A DNA stretch of 64,000 nt from Blautia glucerasea (GTDB taxonomy: Bacteria; Bacillota; Clostridia; Lachnospirales; Lachnospiraceae), in the NCBI RefSeq assembly GCF_013304385.1, contig NZ_JAAITU010000002.1:118656-182655 (forward strand). The letters are read 5' to 3'. Each line of letters begins with the position of its first letter. Position 1 is the first letter of the stretch. A program made the translations under genes and the position numbers. Shown here in pieces: positions 27,729 through 36,004 of the stretch. The notes beneath the pieces are model-generated. The model did no database searches. It saw only the letters and a program-made list of their open reading frames with translations, and had not been told where the DNA came from.

Positions 27729-29096
27729 TTATTTCTTCAACGGATCGATCTCCGCTTTATAAACATATCTGAGGAACAGCACACAGATCACAAAGGAAAA
27801 CAATTCTGCAATAGGGAATGACCACCAGGTAGCGTTGATCCCGCCTGTCCGTGCCAGAATAAAGGCCGCCGGAAGAAGCACTACCAGCTGTCTTAACACA
27901 GATACTGCCAGGCTTAAGAAGCTATGGCACAGGGACTGGTATACAGAGGAGGAAACCACACTGAAACCAGCCAGCAAAAAGCTAAAACTGATAATGCGAA
28001 GAGCCGGTATTCCAATCTCCAGCATAGTATCTGAAGCGTTGAAAATATTCAGAAGCTCCTGAGGGAACAGCTGGAATACTGCAAATCCCAGAAGCATGAT
28101 TCCAACACCCATAGCCACACTGAACCGGATCGTCTTTGTGATACGATCCGGCTTTTTGGCTCCGTAATTGTAAGAAATGATGGGCACCATACCATTATTC
28201 AGACCAAATACCGGCATAAATACAAAGCTCTGAAGCTTGAAATAAACACCAAATACTGCGGTTGCAGTAGAGGAAAATCCCATCAGGATCTTATTCATAC
28301 CAAAGGTCATAACAGATCCTACGGAAGCCATGATAATAGACGGGAACCCAACACTGTAAATATTTTTTACAACATTTGCGGACAGCTTATATTTCACCAG
28401 GGAAATATGGAGTTCCTTATTAATATGATGATTTACAAAATATCCTACAATAGCAGCAATAATCTGCCCAGTTACAGTGGCAAGGGCAGCACCTGCCACC
28501 TCCATCCTGGGAAAGCCGAAAAGACCAAAAATCATGATCGGATCCAGAATAATATTCAGGATCGCACCCAGAAGCTGGGTCAGCATGGAATAAAACGTCC
28601 TTCCGGTTGCCTGCAGCAGTCTTTCAAATACAAGCTGCATAAACAGTCCAAATGACATCATCCCGATGATCCTTACATAAGCCGTTCCATAAGAAAGGAT
28701 CTGGGGATCCTGTGTCTGAACAGCAAAGAATGTATGTCCGAAGACTCCGGTAAGCACGGCAAAAGTCAATGCACTTAACAGGCAAAGGATAATGCCGTTA
28801 TTAGCAGCCTTGTTGGCATATTCCGTATTCTTTTCGCCCAGAGACCGTGACACAAGGGCATTAATACCTACACCGGTACCTGTACCTACTGCGATCATCA
28901 GGTTCTGTACAGGAAAGGCCAGTGAAACAGCTGTCAGTGCATTCTCATTGAGCTTTGCAACAAACATACTGTCTACAATATTATATAATGCCTGAACCAG
29001 CATGGAAATCATGATCGGGACAGACATTGATACAAGCAATTTTCCAACAGGCATAACGCCCATTTTGTTTTCTTTTTCCACGGCATTTTTTTCCAT
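27729..29096 (-). CDS. MATE-family efflux transporter
   Basis: 455 aa with about twelve hydrophobic helices in two halves; the opening MPVGKLLVSMSVPIMISMLVQALYNIVDSMFV is the usual MATE/DinF start. These antiporters use Na+ or H+ gradients to expel cationic drugs or metabolites; the substrate here cannot be told. The ATG at 29096 follows GGGGGATTTTT. It is monocistronic, between a terminator and the TraX gene. Confidence 0.93.
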   Translation of the reverse strand: MEKNAVEKENKMGVMPVGKLLVSMSVPIMISMLVQALYNIVDSMFVAKLNENALTAVSLAFPVQNLMIAVGTGTGVGINALVSRSLGEKNTEYANKAANNGIILCLLSALTFAVLTGVFGHTFFAVQTQDPQILSYGTAYVRIIGMMSFGLFMQLVFERLLQATGRTFYSMLTQLLGAILNIILDPIMIFGLFGFPRMEVAGAALATVTGQIIAAIVGYFVNHHINKELHISLVKYKLSANVVKNIYSVGFPSIIMASVGSVMTFGMNKILMGFSSTATAVFGVYFKLQSFVFMPVFGLNNGMVPIISYNYGAKKPDRITKTIRFSVAMGVGIMLLGFAVFQLFPQELLNIFNASDTMLEIGIPALRIISFSFLLAGFSVVSSSVYQSLCHSFLSLAVSVLRQLVVLLPAAFILARTGGINATWWSFPIAELFSFVICVLFLRYVYKAEIDPLKK

Positions 29097-29219
29097 AAAA
29101 ATCCCCCTCTCAATGTGTTTTGTTCAAGTCGAGCAGCCGTTTTTTACGATAACTTTTTCTATTCTATAGCAGTGCATCCTATATGTCAATCAAAACATCA
29201 TAAAAAGAGGAGGAGTGAT

Positions 29220-29969
29220 CTACATCTGATAAAGCATCCGCCGGATCAGGAACAGGATCAGGATATGTGCCGGGTAAAAAACATAGAAAAAGTATTTTGC
29301 CCATTTTCCTTTAATGAATCCTCTCTGTCCGTTATACATATTGATAGAAAGAAAAGCAAAGCATGCTTTCCACTCATAGATCAGCCAGCTTGTACCGATC
29401 ACCGCCTGGGCTGCTTTCTTCTCCTTCAGCCAGTACATGATAAGAAGGAATACGTATCCTCTGTAGCTGTAATCTGCATGCAGGTTCCATGATACAGCAA
29501 AAAGCACGGCCATGCAGATAAGCTGCATCAGCTGGTTGTCTTTATAATAATCAACTGCACAAAAAGCCAGATAACCCAAAAACAGTGTAAAAAACACATT
29601 CTGGGTAGACATATCAAAGAATGTACCTTTATGTACCAGATCCCAGGAAATTTCTGAAATACAGGCAAAGATCAGTAGATTTCTTCCATATTTAAAGCGG
29701 TTGTGTGTATGGACAAAGCCCTCCACCAGAAGAAAACAAAAAATGGGAAATGCAGCCCTGCCCACATCCCGCATGATCCTGTAAATCGATATATCCGTGC
29801 CTCCAAGAACAAATAAAGTCCTGGTGGCAGACGCTGATTTCACCAGAAGAAATGCAGCTGTATGGTCGATCAGCATGATCACCATAGCCAGTACTTTTAA
29901 TGCACTGCCGCTTAAAACCCGGAACTTTTCCGGCATAAATGAATCCTGTAATTGCTTTGTCTGTTCCAT
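29220..29969 (-). CDS. TraX-family membrane protein
   Basis: 249 aa, about seven to eight membrane helices, with the family's LKVLAMVIMLIDH near residue 24 and QNVFFTLFLGYL in the middle. TraX was named for F-pilin N-acetylation, but chromosomal Firmicutes members are common and unlinked to conjugation; their role is unknown, possibly membrane O-acyl transfer. Nothing around it suggests a conjugative element. ATG 29969 follows AAAGGAGGACAGG, 11 bases after the ogt remnant, whose promoter may drive it. Confidence 0.85.
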   Translation of the reverse strand: MEQTKQLQDSFMPEKFRVLSGSALKVLAMVIMLIDHTAAFLLVKSASATRTLFVLGGTDISIYRIMRDVGRAAFPIFCFLLVEGFVHTHNRFKYGRNLLIFACISEISWDLVHKGTFFDMSTQNVFFTLFLGYLAFCAVDYYKDNQLMQLICMAVLFAVSWNLHADYSYRGYVFLLIMYWLKEKKAAQAVIGTSWLIYEWKACFAFLSINMYNGQRGFIKGKWAKYFFYVFYPAHILILFLIRRMLYQM

Positions 29970-29980
29970 CCTGTCCTCCT

Positions 29981-30070
29981 TTAGCTTAGGTTTGCTTGTT
30001 CCAACTTAATTTCATCTGCAGCCAGCAAAATATCACCAATCGTTGATTTATATCTGCATGTGTATATCAT
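29981..30070 (-). pseudogene. ogt: Remnant of ogt (methylated-DNA-protein cysteine methyltransferase), first ~25 codons
   Basis: A 29-codon frame starts at ATG 30070 behind GGAGGGGAGAG. It reads MIYTCRYKSTIGDILLAADE and then departs to a stop. That opening matches the N-terminus of Ogt (typically ...Y-SPIG-LLLAADE-GL). The remaining ~140 residues, including the PCHRV active site, are absent; traX begins 11 bases after the stop. Its intact promoter and ribosome site suggest that a 3' deletion fused the ogt start to traX. The peptide could still be translated. Confidence 0.65.
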
Positions 30071-30106
30071 ATTTCTCTCCCCTCCAATGACGCATCCGAT
30101 AATTGC

Positions 30107-30134
30107 ATTATAGTAAGTAAATCAGAAAAGTAAA
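30107..30134 (-). promoter_or_regulatory. Promoter of the ogt remnant/traX
   Basis: TTTACT (30129-30134), 16-base spacer, TATAAT (30107-30112) on the minus strand. The rest of the 386-base gap (29970-30355) is AT-rich, plus the structured leader described next. Confidence 0.65.
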
Positions 30135-30259
30135 GAAATTTTTTTCGGTGACTGTTGCTCATTTACATTTTTTATTCAAGCACTTTCTCTTTTTTCTATG
30201 TTTTTTTACAAATTATGACTGGACGAATTGGGCATTTTGTGAGAGAATAACACCAGTAA

Positions 30260-30322
30260 AGCGTTCCGCTATGGGAGACTCCCTTAAGGAGCGCTACACT
30301 GAGTTGTTAGACTTTTAACAAC
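30260..30322 (+). promoter_or_regulatory. Structured leader of the NifU-like/GGGtGRT operon
   Basis: Two hairpins precede the start codon. The first pairs AGCGTTCC (30260-30267) with GGAGCGCT (30288-30295) and encloses GGG-AGACT-CCC. The second pairs GTTGTTA (30303-30309) with TAACAAC (30316-30322). No T run follows either one, so they are not terminators. I do not recognise a known riboswitch; the leader may be a regulatory or stabilising 5' UTR. Confidence 0.45.
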
Positions 30323-30355
30323 ATTAAGTTCACTAATACTGAAAGGAGTCTTAAA

Positions 30356-31048
30356 ATGATTTACACTAAGGAAGTTGAAAACATGTGTCCTGTAGCTAAG
30401 GGCGCAAAACATGAGCCTGCTCCAATTCCTGAAGAAGGAAAATGGGTTCATTCCAAAAAAATTGAAGATATTTCTGGTTTTACACACGGCGTTGGCTGGT
30501 GTGCTCCACAGCAGGGTGCATGCAAGCTGTCCCTGAATGTAAAAAATGGTGTAATCGAGGAAGCTCTTGTTGAAACGATCGGATGTTCAGGTATGACTCA
30601 TTCTGCAGCTATGGCAGCTGAGATCCTTCAGGGCAAAACTATCCTGGAAGCTTTAAATACTGACCTTGTCTGTGATGCGATCAACACCGCAATGAGAGAA
30701 TTATTCCTCCAGATCGTATATGGACGTACTCAGAGTGCTTTCTCTGATGACGGACTTGCTGTAGGTGCCGGACTTGAGGATCTTGGTAAGGGTCTTCGTT
30801 CCCAGGTTGGTACTATGTATGCTACAAAAGAAAAAGGTGTTCGTTACCTCGAGATGGCAGAGGGATATGTAACAGGTATCGCTCTTGACGAGGATAATGA
30901 AGTAATCGGATATCAGTTCGTTTCTCTTGGAAAGATGACCGACTTCATCAAAAAAGGTGATGATCCTAACACCGCATGGGAAAAAGCAAAAGGTCAGTAT
31001 GGCCGTGTAGCAGATGCCGTTAAGATTATCGACCCAAGAGAAGAGTAA
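30356..31048 (+). CDS. NifU-like iron-sulfur scaffold-type protein, partner of GGGtGRT
   Basis: 230 aa. Residues about 40-140 resemble the NifU/IscU N-terminal scaffold fold: GVGWCAPQQGACKLSL, then ETIGCSGMTHSAAMAAEIL. Cysteines at 11, 49, 56 and 77 could bind a cluster or metal, though the spacing is not that of classical IscU. A C-terminal extension (about 150-230) has no clear match. No nifS/iscS is adjacent. ATG 30356 follows GAAAGGAGTCTTAAA. It lies 28 bases before the GGGtGRT gene, and I know the pair as commonly linked in Clostridia. Function unknown. Confidence 0.8.
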   Translation: MIYTKEVENMCPVAKGAKHEPAPIPEEGKWVHSKKIEDISGFTHGVGWCAPQQGACKLSLNVKNGVIEEALVETIGCSGMTHSAAMAAEILQGKTILEALNTDLVCDAINTAMRELFLQIVYGRTQSAFSDDGLAVGAGLEDLGKGLRSQVGTMYATKEKGVRYLEMAEGYVTGIALDEDNEVIGYQFVSLGKMTDFIKKGDDPNTAWEKAKGQYGRVADAVKIIDPREE

Positions 31049-31076
31049 TCAGGAAACGAAAGGAGACGAACATAAA

Positions 31077-32087
31077 ATGGCATTATTTGAAAGTTATGAA
31101 AGAAGAATTGACCAGATCAATGCTGTATTAAACAGCTATGGTATCAGCTCTATCGAAGAAGCTGAAAAAATTACAAAAGATGCTGGACTTGACGTATATG
31201 ATCAGGTAAAGAAGATCCAGCCGATCTGCTTTGAGAACGCTTGCTGGGCATACACTGTAGGTGCTGCCATTGCAATCAAAAAAGGCTGCAGAAAAGCTTC
31301 TGACGCTGCTGCTGCTATCGGAGAAGGCCTTCAGGCTTTCTGTATCCCAGGTTCTGTTGCTGACCACAGAAAAGTAGGTCTTGGCCATGGTAACCTTGGT
31401 AAAATGCTTCTTGAGGAAGAGACAGAGTGCTTCTGCTTCCTTGCAGGCCATGAGTCCTTCGCAGCTGCTGAGGGTGCCATCGGTATTGCAGAGAAAGCAA
31501 ACAAAGTACGTCAGAAACCATTACGTGTTATCCTGAACGGTCTTGGAAAAGACGCTGCTCAGATCATTTCCCGTATCAACGGTTTCACATTTGTTGAGAC
31601 AAAATATGATTACAAAGAAGCTAAATTAAATATTATCTATGAGAAACCATATTCCAACGGTCTTCGTGCTACTGTTAAATGCTACGGTGCAGATGACGTT
31701 CAGGAAGGTGTTGCTATCATGCATCACGAGAATGTTGGTGTTTCCATCACAGGTAACTCCACAAACCCGACCCGTTTCCAGCATCCGGTTGCAGGTACAT
31801 ACAAAAAAGAATGTATCGAGCAGGGTAAGAAATACTTCTCCGTTGCTTCCGGCGGTGGTACAGGACGTACACTTCACCCGGACAACATGGCAGCAGGTCC
31901 TGCTTCCTACGGTATGACAGATACTATGGGACGTATGCACTCTGATGCTCAGTTCGCTGGTTCTTCTTCTGTACCGGCTCACGTTGAGATGATGGGTCTG
32001 ATCGGTATGGGTAACAACCCGATGGTTGGTGCTACTGTGGCAGTTGCTGTTTCCGTTGAGGAAGCTGCTAAGGCTGGTAAGTTCTAA
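31077..32087 (+). CDS. GGGtGRT-family protein of unknown function
   Basis: 336 aa, soluble, no signal peptide. The naming motif GGGTGRT is near residue 259, followed by a conserved-looking HPDNMAAGPASYGMTDTMGRMHSD segment. ENACWAYTVGAAIAIKKG lies near the N-terminus. The glycine-rich C-terminal half could form a nucleotide or cofactor site, but this is a guess. ATG 31077 follows AAAGGAGACGAACATAAA; the upstream extension overlaps the previous gene and is not used. Its codons run to frequent forms (CTT, GGT, GCT), suggesting high expression. A structured repeat and a terminator follow the stop. Confidence 0.8.
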   Translation: MALFESYERRIDQINAVLNSYGISSIEEAEKITKDAGLDVYDQVKKIQPICFENACWAYTVGAAIAIKKGCRKASDAAAAIGEGLQAFCIPGSVADHRKVGLGHGNLGKMLLEEETECFCFLAGHESFAAAEGAIGIAEKANKVRQKPLRVILNGLGKDAAQIISRINGFTFVETKYDYKEAKLNIIYEKPYSNGLRATVKCYGADDVQEGVAIMHHENVGVSITGNSTNPTRFQHPVAGTYKKECIEQGKKYFSVASGGGTGRTLHPDNMAAGPASYGMTDTMGRMHSDAQFAGSSSVPAHVEMMGLIGMGNNPMVGATVAVAVSVEEAAKAGKF

Positions 32088-32091
32088 TTCA

Positions 32092-32218
32092 TTCAAGAAT
32101 GCCTCGGCATTCTTGCTGCGAGGTGCGCGTCATGCAATTGCATGACATACTTCTACTGCGCACCTCTGCAATCCTGCCGGAGGCTATATCAGCTGGGGGA
32201 TTGACTCCCAGCTGATAT
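32092..32218 (+). repeat. Structured intergenic repeat, copy A (127 bp)
   Basis: Differs at one position from copy B at 51570-51696. As written on the plus strand it has CAAGAATGCC/GGCATTCTTG, then GAGGTGCGC/GCGCACCTC enclosing the palindrome GTCATGCAATTGCATGAC, then a 33-base near-palindrome from ATATCAGCTGGG to CCCAGCTGATAT. It lies between the GGGtGRT stop codon and its terminator, so it would be transcribed in that 3' UTR. Confidence 0.85.
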
Positions 32219-32223
32219 AAAAT

Positions 32224-32263
32224 ACCACCAGGTAACTTTTAGGTTATCCGGTGGTGTTTTTTT
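32224..32263 (+). terminator. Terminator of the GGGtGRT operon
   Basis: ACCACC/GGTGGT outer and GGTAAC/GTTATC inner stems, followed by seven T. Directly after it (32261-32300) is a 13-base AT-rich tandem repeat (unit TTATGTTATATTT, about two and a half copies). Confidence 0.85.
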
Positions 32264-32325
32264 ATGTTATATTTTTATGTTATATTTTTATGTTCTATAT
32301 TGTATGTTCTACACTTATATATCCT

Positions 32326-32997
32326 TTACATTTCCCTTTTGGGAACCGGTTCCCCGTTTTTGAAGATGCTGTCACACGGAACGCAGCCACGTACAGAGGA
32401 AAGAGGATAAATATTTGTATTTCTGCCGATCACGGAGCCAGGATTCAGCACAGAACCACAGCCTACTTCCACATGATCTCCCAGCATTGCGCCAAACTTC
32501 TTAAATCCGGTCTCTACCTGCTCCTGCCCATCTTTAACAATCACCAGCTTTTTGTCGGATTTCACATTGGAACAGATAGAACCAGCTCCCATATGAGACT
32601 TATACCCAAGCACAGAATCTCCCACATAATTGTAATGAGGTACCTGCACACAATTAAAGAGTACTACATTCTTAAGCTCTGTAGAATTGCCTACTACACA
32701 GCCCTCTCCTACGATCGCCTTGCCTCTGATAAATGCGCAGTGGCGTACTTCTGCATTCTTACCAATGATAGCCGGTCCATGGATGCTGGCAGTAGGTGCT
32801 ACCTGGGCTGATCTGGCGATCCAGATATCTCCCTCCAGATGCTCATACTCTGCCGGATCTAATGTATTTCCCAGCTTTATGATAAAATCTCCTATCTCCG
32901 GAAGCACTTCCCAGGGATAAGTCTTTCCTTCAAATAATTCTCCTGCAATCGTTTCATTCAGATCCAGAAGATTAGAAATAGTAAAATCCTTCATCAT
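32326..32997 (-). CDS. Left-handed beta-helix (hexapeptide repeat) GlmU-like acyltransferase-type protein
   Basis: 223 aa. After an N-terminal helical segment (about 1-55), hexapeptide-repeat turns run through most of the protein (IWIARSAQVAPTASIHGPAIIG and onward). The KSHMGAGSICSNVKSDKK region resembles the GlmU C-terminal domain. There is no nucleotidyltransferase domain, although databases often call such proteins UDP-GlcNAc pyrophosphorylase. Acetyl- or acyl-transfer to a nucleotide sugar is likely, but the substrate is unknown. It overlaps topB by 4 bp; RBS GGAGGAAAATCATC. Confidence 0.8.
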   Translation of the reverse strand: MMKDFTISNLLDLNETIAGELFEGKTYPWEVLPEIGDFIIKLGNTLDPAEYEHLEGDIWIARSAQVAPTASIHGPAIIGKNAEVRHCAFIRGKAIVGEGCVVGNSTELKNVVLFNCVQVPHYNYVGDSVLGYKSHMGAGSICSNVKSDKKLVIVKDGQEQVETGFKKFGAMLGDHVEVGCGSVLNPGSVIGRNTNIYPLSSVRGCVPCDSIFKNGEPVPKREM

Positions 32998-35075
32998 GAT
33001 GATTTTCCTCCTTGTTTCCCGGAAGAAGCACTTCTGGTACTTCTCTCCGGCTTTTTATAATACTGTGCCGATGCATCAAAAAATTGCCGCAAAGCATACT
33101 GATAATTGCTGGCCTCCACCTGATTGGTGCGGATGCGTACAAAATGTTCCAGCTTATCCATATATTCCTGCTCTGTAATAGATCCCTCTGCCACATAAGT
33201 CAGTCCTTTTTCCCAGCTTGCTGTAAGCTCCGGATTCAGAAGCTGACGGATGGAGCAATTCACTACGTCATAAATCATCTCGCCTAAAAGTGTGGGAGTG
33301 ATCATCTGTGTTTTCTTGTTCAAGGACAGATACTTAATATTAAACAGCTTTTTCAGGATCTCTGCCCTGGTAGCACTTGTACCGATTCCGCTGCCTTTGA
33401 TCTGTGCACGCAGCTCCTCGTCCTCAATAAGCTGTCCTGCATTTTCCATAGCAAGGATCATGGAGCCTGAATTGTATCTTTTAGGAGGGGATGTTTCCCC
33501 TTCTTTAATATTCAAACTGTCCACGGAAAGTATATCATTTTTCTTCAGTTTCTGCAATGCACCAAGAAGCGCTGCATCACAGGCCACATCTTCACTGTCT
33601 TCTTCGGACTTTCCTTCTGCAGCTCTCCCTTCTGTATCAGAAGCCTTCTTTCTTGCAAATGAATTGGCTGCGATCTTCAGGTATCCTTCACTTACCAGCA
33701 CTTTAAAAGAAGAGAAAAAGGATTCATTCCCCATCCTGGTTACAATGGAAACCTTCTGATACACTGCAGGAGGATAAAAAATACACAGAAAACGTCTCAC
33801 GATAGTCTCATAAACCCGCTGAGAAGTAAGGGACAGGCCTTTTAAGTTGCCAAGACCCTGTCCTGTGGGTATAATGGCATAATGGTCTGTGATCTGCTTG
33901 TCATTTACATATCGTGTCTTGGCTATGGTTTGCCAGGTTCCCATAGAAAGAGCTTCTTTTGCAGCATCTGCAGCAGGCCCGTAATTCTGCAGCCCGGATA
34001 TATTCTTAGAGATTACCTTTGCCACTGCTGTTGACAGTACCCTTGCATCTGTCCTGGGGTAGGTTACCAGCTTTTTCTCATATAATTCCTGCACTACTGC
34101 CAACGTTTCATCCGGGCTGATCTTAAATAGCTTGGAGCACACATTCTGCAGCTCTGCCAGGTTAAACAAAAGCGGTGGATTCTTATTTTCCTTTTTCCGC
34201 TCCACCTTCTCTACTGTACAGGACAAAGGCTGCACAGATGACAGGCTTTGGATCAGCCCTCTGGCATCTTCTTTTTTCTTAAAACCGTTTTCTTTATATA
34301 ATACAGGGGACTGGAAATAAGAGCTGCCTTCTACTGCCCTCCATTCACCCTCGAATTTTTCTCCTTCAAGTACAATACTACTGACCACACGGTAAAATGG
34401 TGTTTTCACAAAAGAACGGATCTCCCGTTCCCTGCGTACTACCATCCCAAGCACACAGGTCATTACTCTTCCTACAGAAATAGCCTGATATTTGGAACTT
34501 AGATAATTAGATACACTGTTCCCATAACGCAAAGTCAGTACACGCGAAAAATTGATCCCCATCAGATAATCTTCTTTTGCACGAAGGTAAGCAGAAGCTG
34601 CAAGATTGTCATATTCTGAAATATCCTTTGCTTCACGGATCCCTCGCATAATTTCTTCTTCTGTCTGAGAATCAATCCAAACTCTTTTTTCTTTTTTTCC
34701 TTTTACACCAGCCATCTGTGCCACCAGCCGGTAGATATATTCTCCCTCCCGTCCAGAGTCTGTACACACATAGATGGTCTCTATATCCGGCCTGTTTAAA
34801 AGGCCCTTCACAATCTGAAACTGTTTCTGAACGCCTGGAATCACTTCGTATTTAAAGTCACGGGGCAAAAAAGGCAGGGTATCAAAACTCCACCTTTTGT
34901 ATTTCATATCATATTTTTCAGGATAGCTCATAGTGACCAGGTGCCCTACACACCAGGTCACTACAGAAGTATCAGACTCCAGATAACCATCCCTTCTTTG
35001 TCCGTTGATCTTTAAAGCTTTTGCAAATTCCTGAGCCACACTGGGCTTCTCGGCTATGTATAAAGCTTTTGACAT
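32994..35075 (-). CDS. topB: DNA topoisomerase III (type IA)
   Basis: 693 aa. N-terminal TOPRIM domain (ALYIAEKPSVAQEFAKAL; VCTDSGREGEYIYR carries the acidic metal ligands). The catalytic tyrosine is in LVTYPRTDAR. SVGRVMTCVLG replaces the more usual SAGRVQTP form. The enzyme relaxes or decatenates DNA through single-strand passage. C-terminal zinc fingers, frequent in plasmid-type relatives, are absent; the chain ends with a basic Lys/Arg/Ser tail. The start overlaps the focA stop by one base, and the beta-helix gene follows with a 4-bp overlap. Confidence 0.95.
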   Translation of the reverse strand: MSKALYIAEKPSVAQEFAKALKINGQRRDGYLESDTSVVTWCVGHLVTMSYPEKYDMKYKRWSFDTLPFLPRDFKYEVIPGVQKQFQIVKGLLNRPDIETIYVCTDSGREGEYIYRLVAQMAGVKGKKEKRVWIDSQTEEEIMRGIREAKDISEYDNLAASAYLRAKEDYLMGINFSRVLTLRYGNSVSNYLSSKYQAISVGRVMTCVLGMVVRREREIRSFVKTPFYRVVSSIVLEGEKFEGEWRAVEGSSYFQSPVLYKENGFKKKEDARGLIQSLSSVQPLSCTVEKVERKKENKNPPLLFNLAELQNVCSKLFKISPDETLAVVQELYEKKLVTYPRTDARVLSTAVAKVISKNISGLQNYGPAADAAKEALSMGTWQTIAKTRYVNDKQITDHYAIIPTGQGLGNLKGLSLTSQRVYETIVRRFLCIFYPPAVYQKVSIVTRMGNESFFSSFKVLVSEGYLKIAANSFARKKASDTEGRAAEGKSEEDSEDVACDAALLGALQKLKKNDILSVDSLNIKEGETSPPKRYNSGSMILAMENAGQLIEDEELRAQIKGSGIGTSATRAEILKKLFNIKYLSLNKKTQMITPTLLGEMIYDVVNCSIRQLLNPELTASWEKGLTYVAEGSITEQEYMDKLEHFVRIRTNQVEASNYQYALRQFFDASAQYYKKPERSTRSASSGKQGGKSS

Positions 35076-35830
35076 TATTTATCTGCACTCATCTTTCTCA
35101 GCGGCCATGCAAGCAGCAAAGCACCGCCTACCATATTTCCAAGTGTTACGATCAGAAGATTCTTCAGTATCAGTCCGATGGAAAGCCCATCTACCAGACA
35201 ATAGGAAGTAACAAAAATTCCCATATTGGCAATGCTGTGCTCAAATCCGCTTACAACAAATCCTGAAATACACATAACGATCATCAGGAATTTTCCTGTT
35301 TCGCTTTTTAACTTAATTCCGCAAAGCACGCCAAGGCATACAAAGAAGTTACAAAGCACTGCCCTGAAGAACATCTGGCCTGCAGGCATTGTCAGCTTGT
35401 TGTTGATAAATCCTCCGAAATAATCTGCTGTACCGGATGCCCCTGCCCATACAAAGATCAGAGCCAGGATCAGACATCCTACAAAATTACCGATATAGCT
35501 TACCAGCCATACCTTTCCGGCATCCTTCCATGACACACTCTTATCATAAGCGCCAAATGCCATGACCATATTATTGCCGGTAAATAACTCTCCACCTACC
35601 AGGCAGATCAAAAGCACTGCAATAGAGAAAACCAAAGCCCCCAGAAATTTCCCCCATTCAGGTGCATTCGCTGAAAATACATTTCCCACCACATTACTGT
35701 AGATCATGGCCATGTCAATAAAAAATCCTGCCATGACAGCCCGAAGAAAGTATTTCAGGAAATTGCCGTTTAAAAGACCGATCTTGGCTTTTGCGGCGTT
35801 AGCAAGTTTCTGTACATCCTCGTAGTTCAT
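35075..35830 (-). CDS. focA: Formate/nitrite transporter family channel
   Basis: 251 aa with six membrane helices, typical of FocA/NirC/HSC pentameric anion channels. Characteristic segments are GGELFTGNNMVMAFGAYD after helix 2 and GFEHSIANMG containing the pore histidine. It probably exports formate from pyruvate formate-lyase fermentation, though nitrite or hydrosulfide cannot be excluded. ATG 35830 follows GGAGGTGTTTTTT; a 14-codon upstream extension is rejected. It has its own promoter and appears to be first in a run with topB and the beta-helix gene. Confidence 0.9.
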   Translation of the reverse strand: MNYEDVQKLANAAKAKIGLLNGNFLKYFLRAVMAGFFIDMAMIYSNVVGNVFSANAPEWGKFLGALVFSIAVLLICLVGGELFTGNNMVMAFGAYDKSVSWKDAGKVWLVSYIGNFVGCLILALIFVWAGASGTADYFGGFINNKLTMPAGQMFFRAVLCNFFVCLGVLCGIKLKSETGKFLMIVMCISGFVVSGFEHSIANMGIFVTSYCLVDGLSIGLILKNLLIVTLGNMVGGALLLAWPLRKMSADK

Positions 35831-35909
35831 AAAAAACACCTCCGCTGGTTTATGAAATTTGTGCAACTGCAACAGTATTTTTACAGTCGCTAATTTTTAC
35901 TACCGGTAT

Positions 35910-35938
35910 ATTATAACACTTTGATGTTTTTTTCACAA
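35910..35938 (-). promoter_or_regulatory. focA promoter
   Basis: TTGTGA (35933-35938), 17-base spacer, TATAAT (35910-35915) on the minus strand, about 80 bases upstream of the start codon. Confidence 0.78.
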
Positions 35939-36004
35939 TAGACTTTGAGAAATAATTAGCAATAACCTATTCAGGGCTTTTATAGTTTATAATAATACCT
36001 GTTA

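Noticed and set aside
29220..29969. TraX as evidence of a conjugative element
   Set aside because: No relaxase, integrase, coupling protein or att site is nearby; chromosomal TraX proteins are common.
32261..32310. AT-rich 13-base tandem repeat after the GGGtGRT terminator as a regulatory array
   Set aside because: Only about two and a half low-complexity units between convergent genes; likely slippage.
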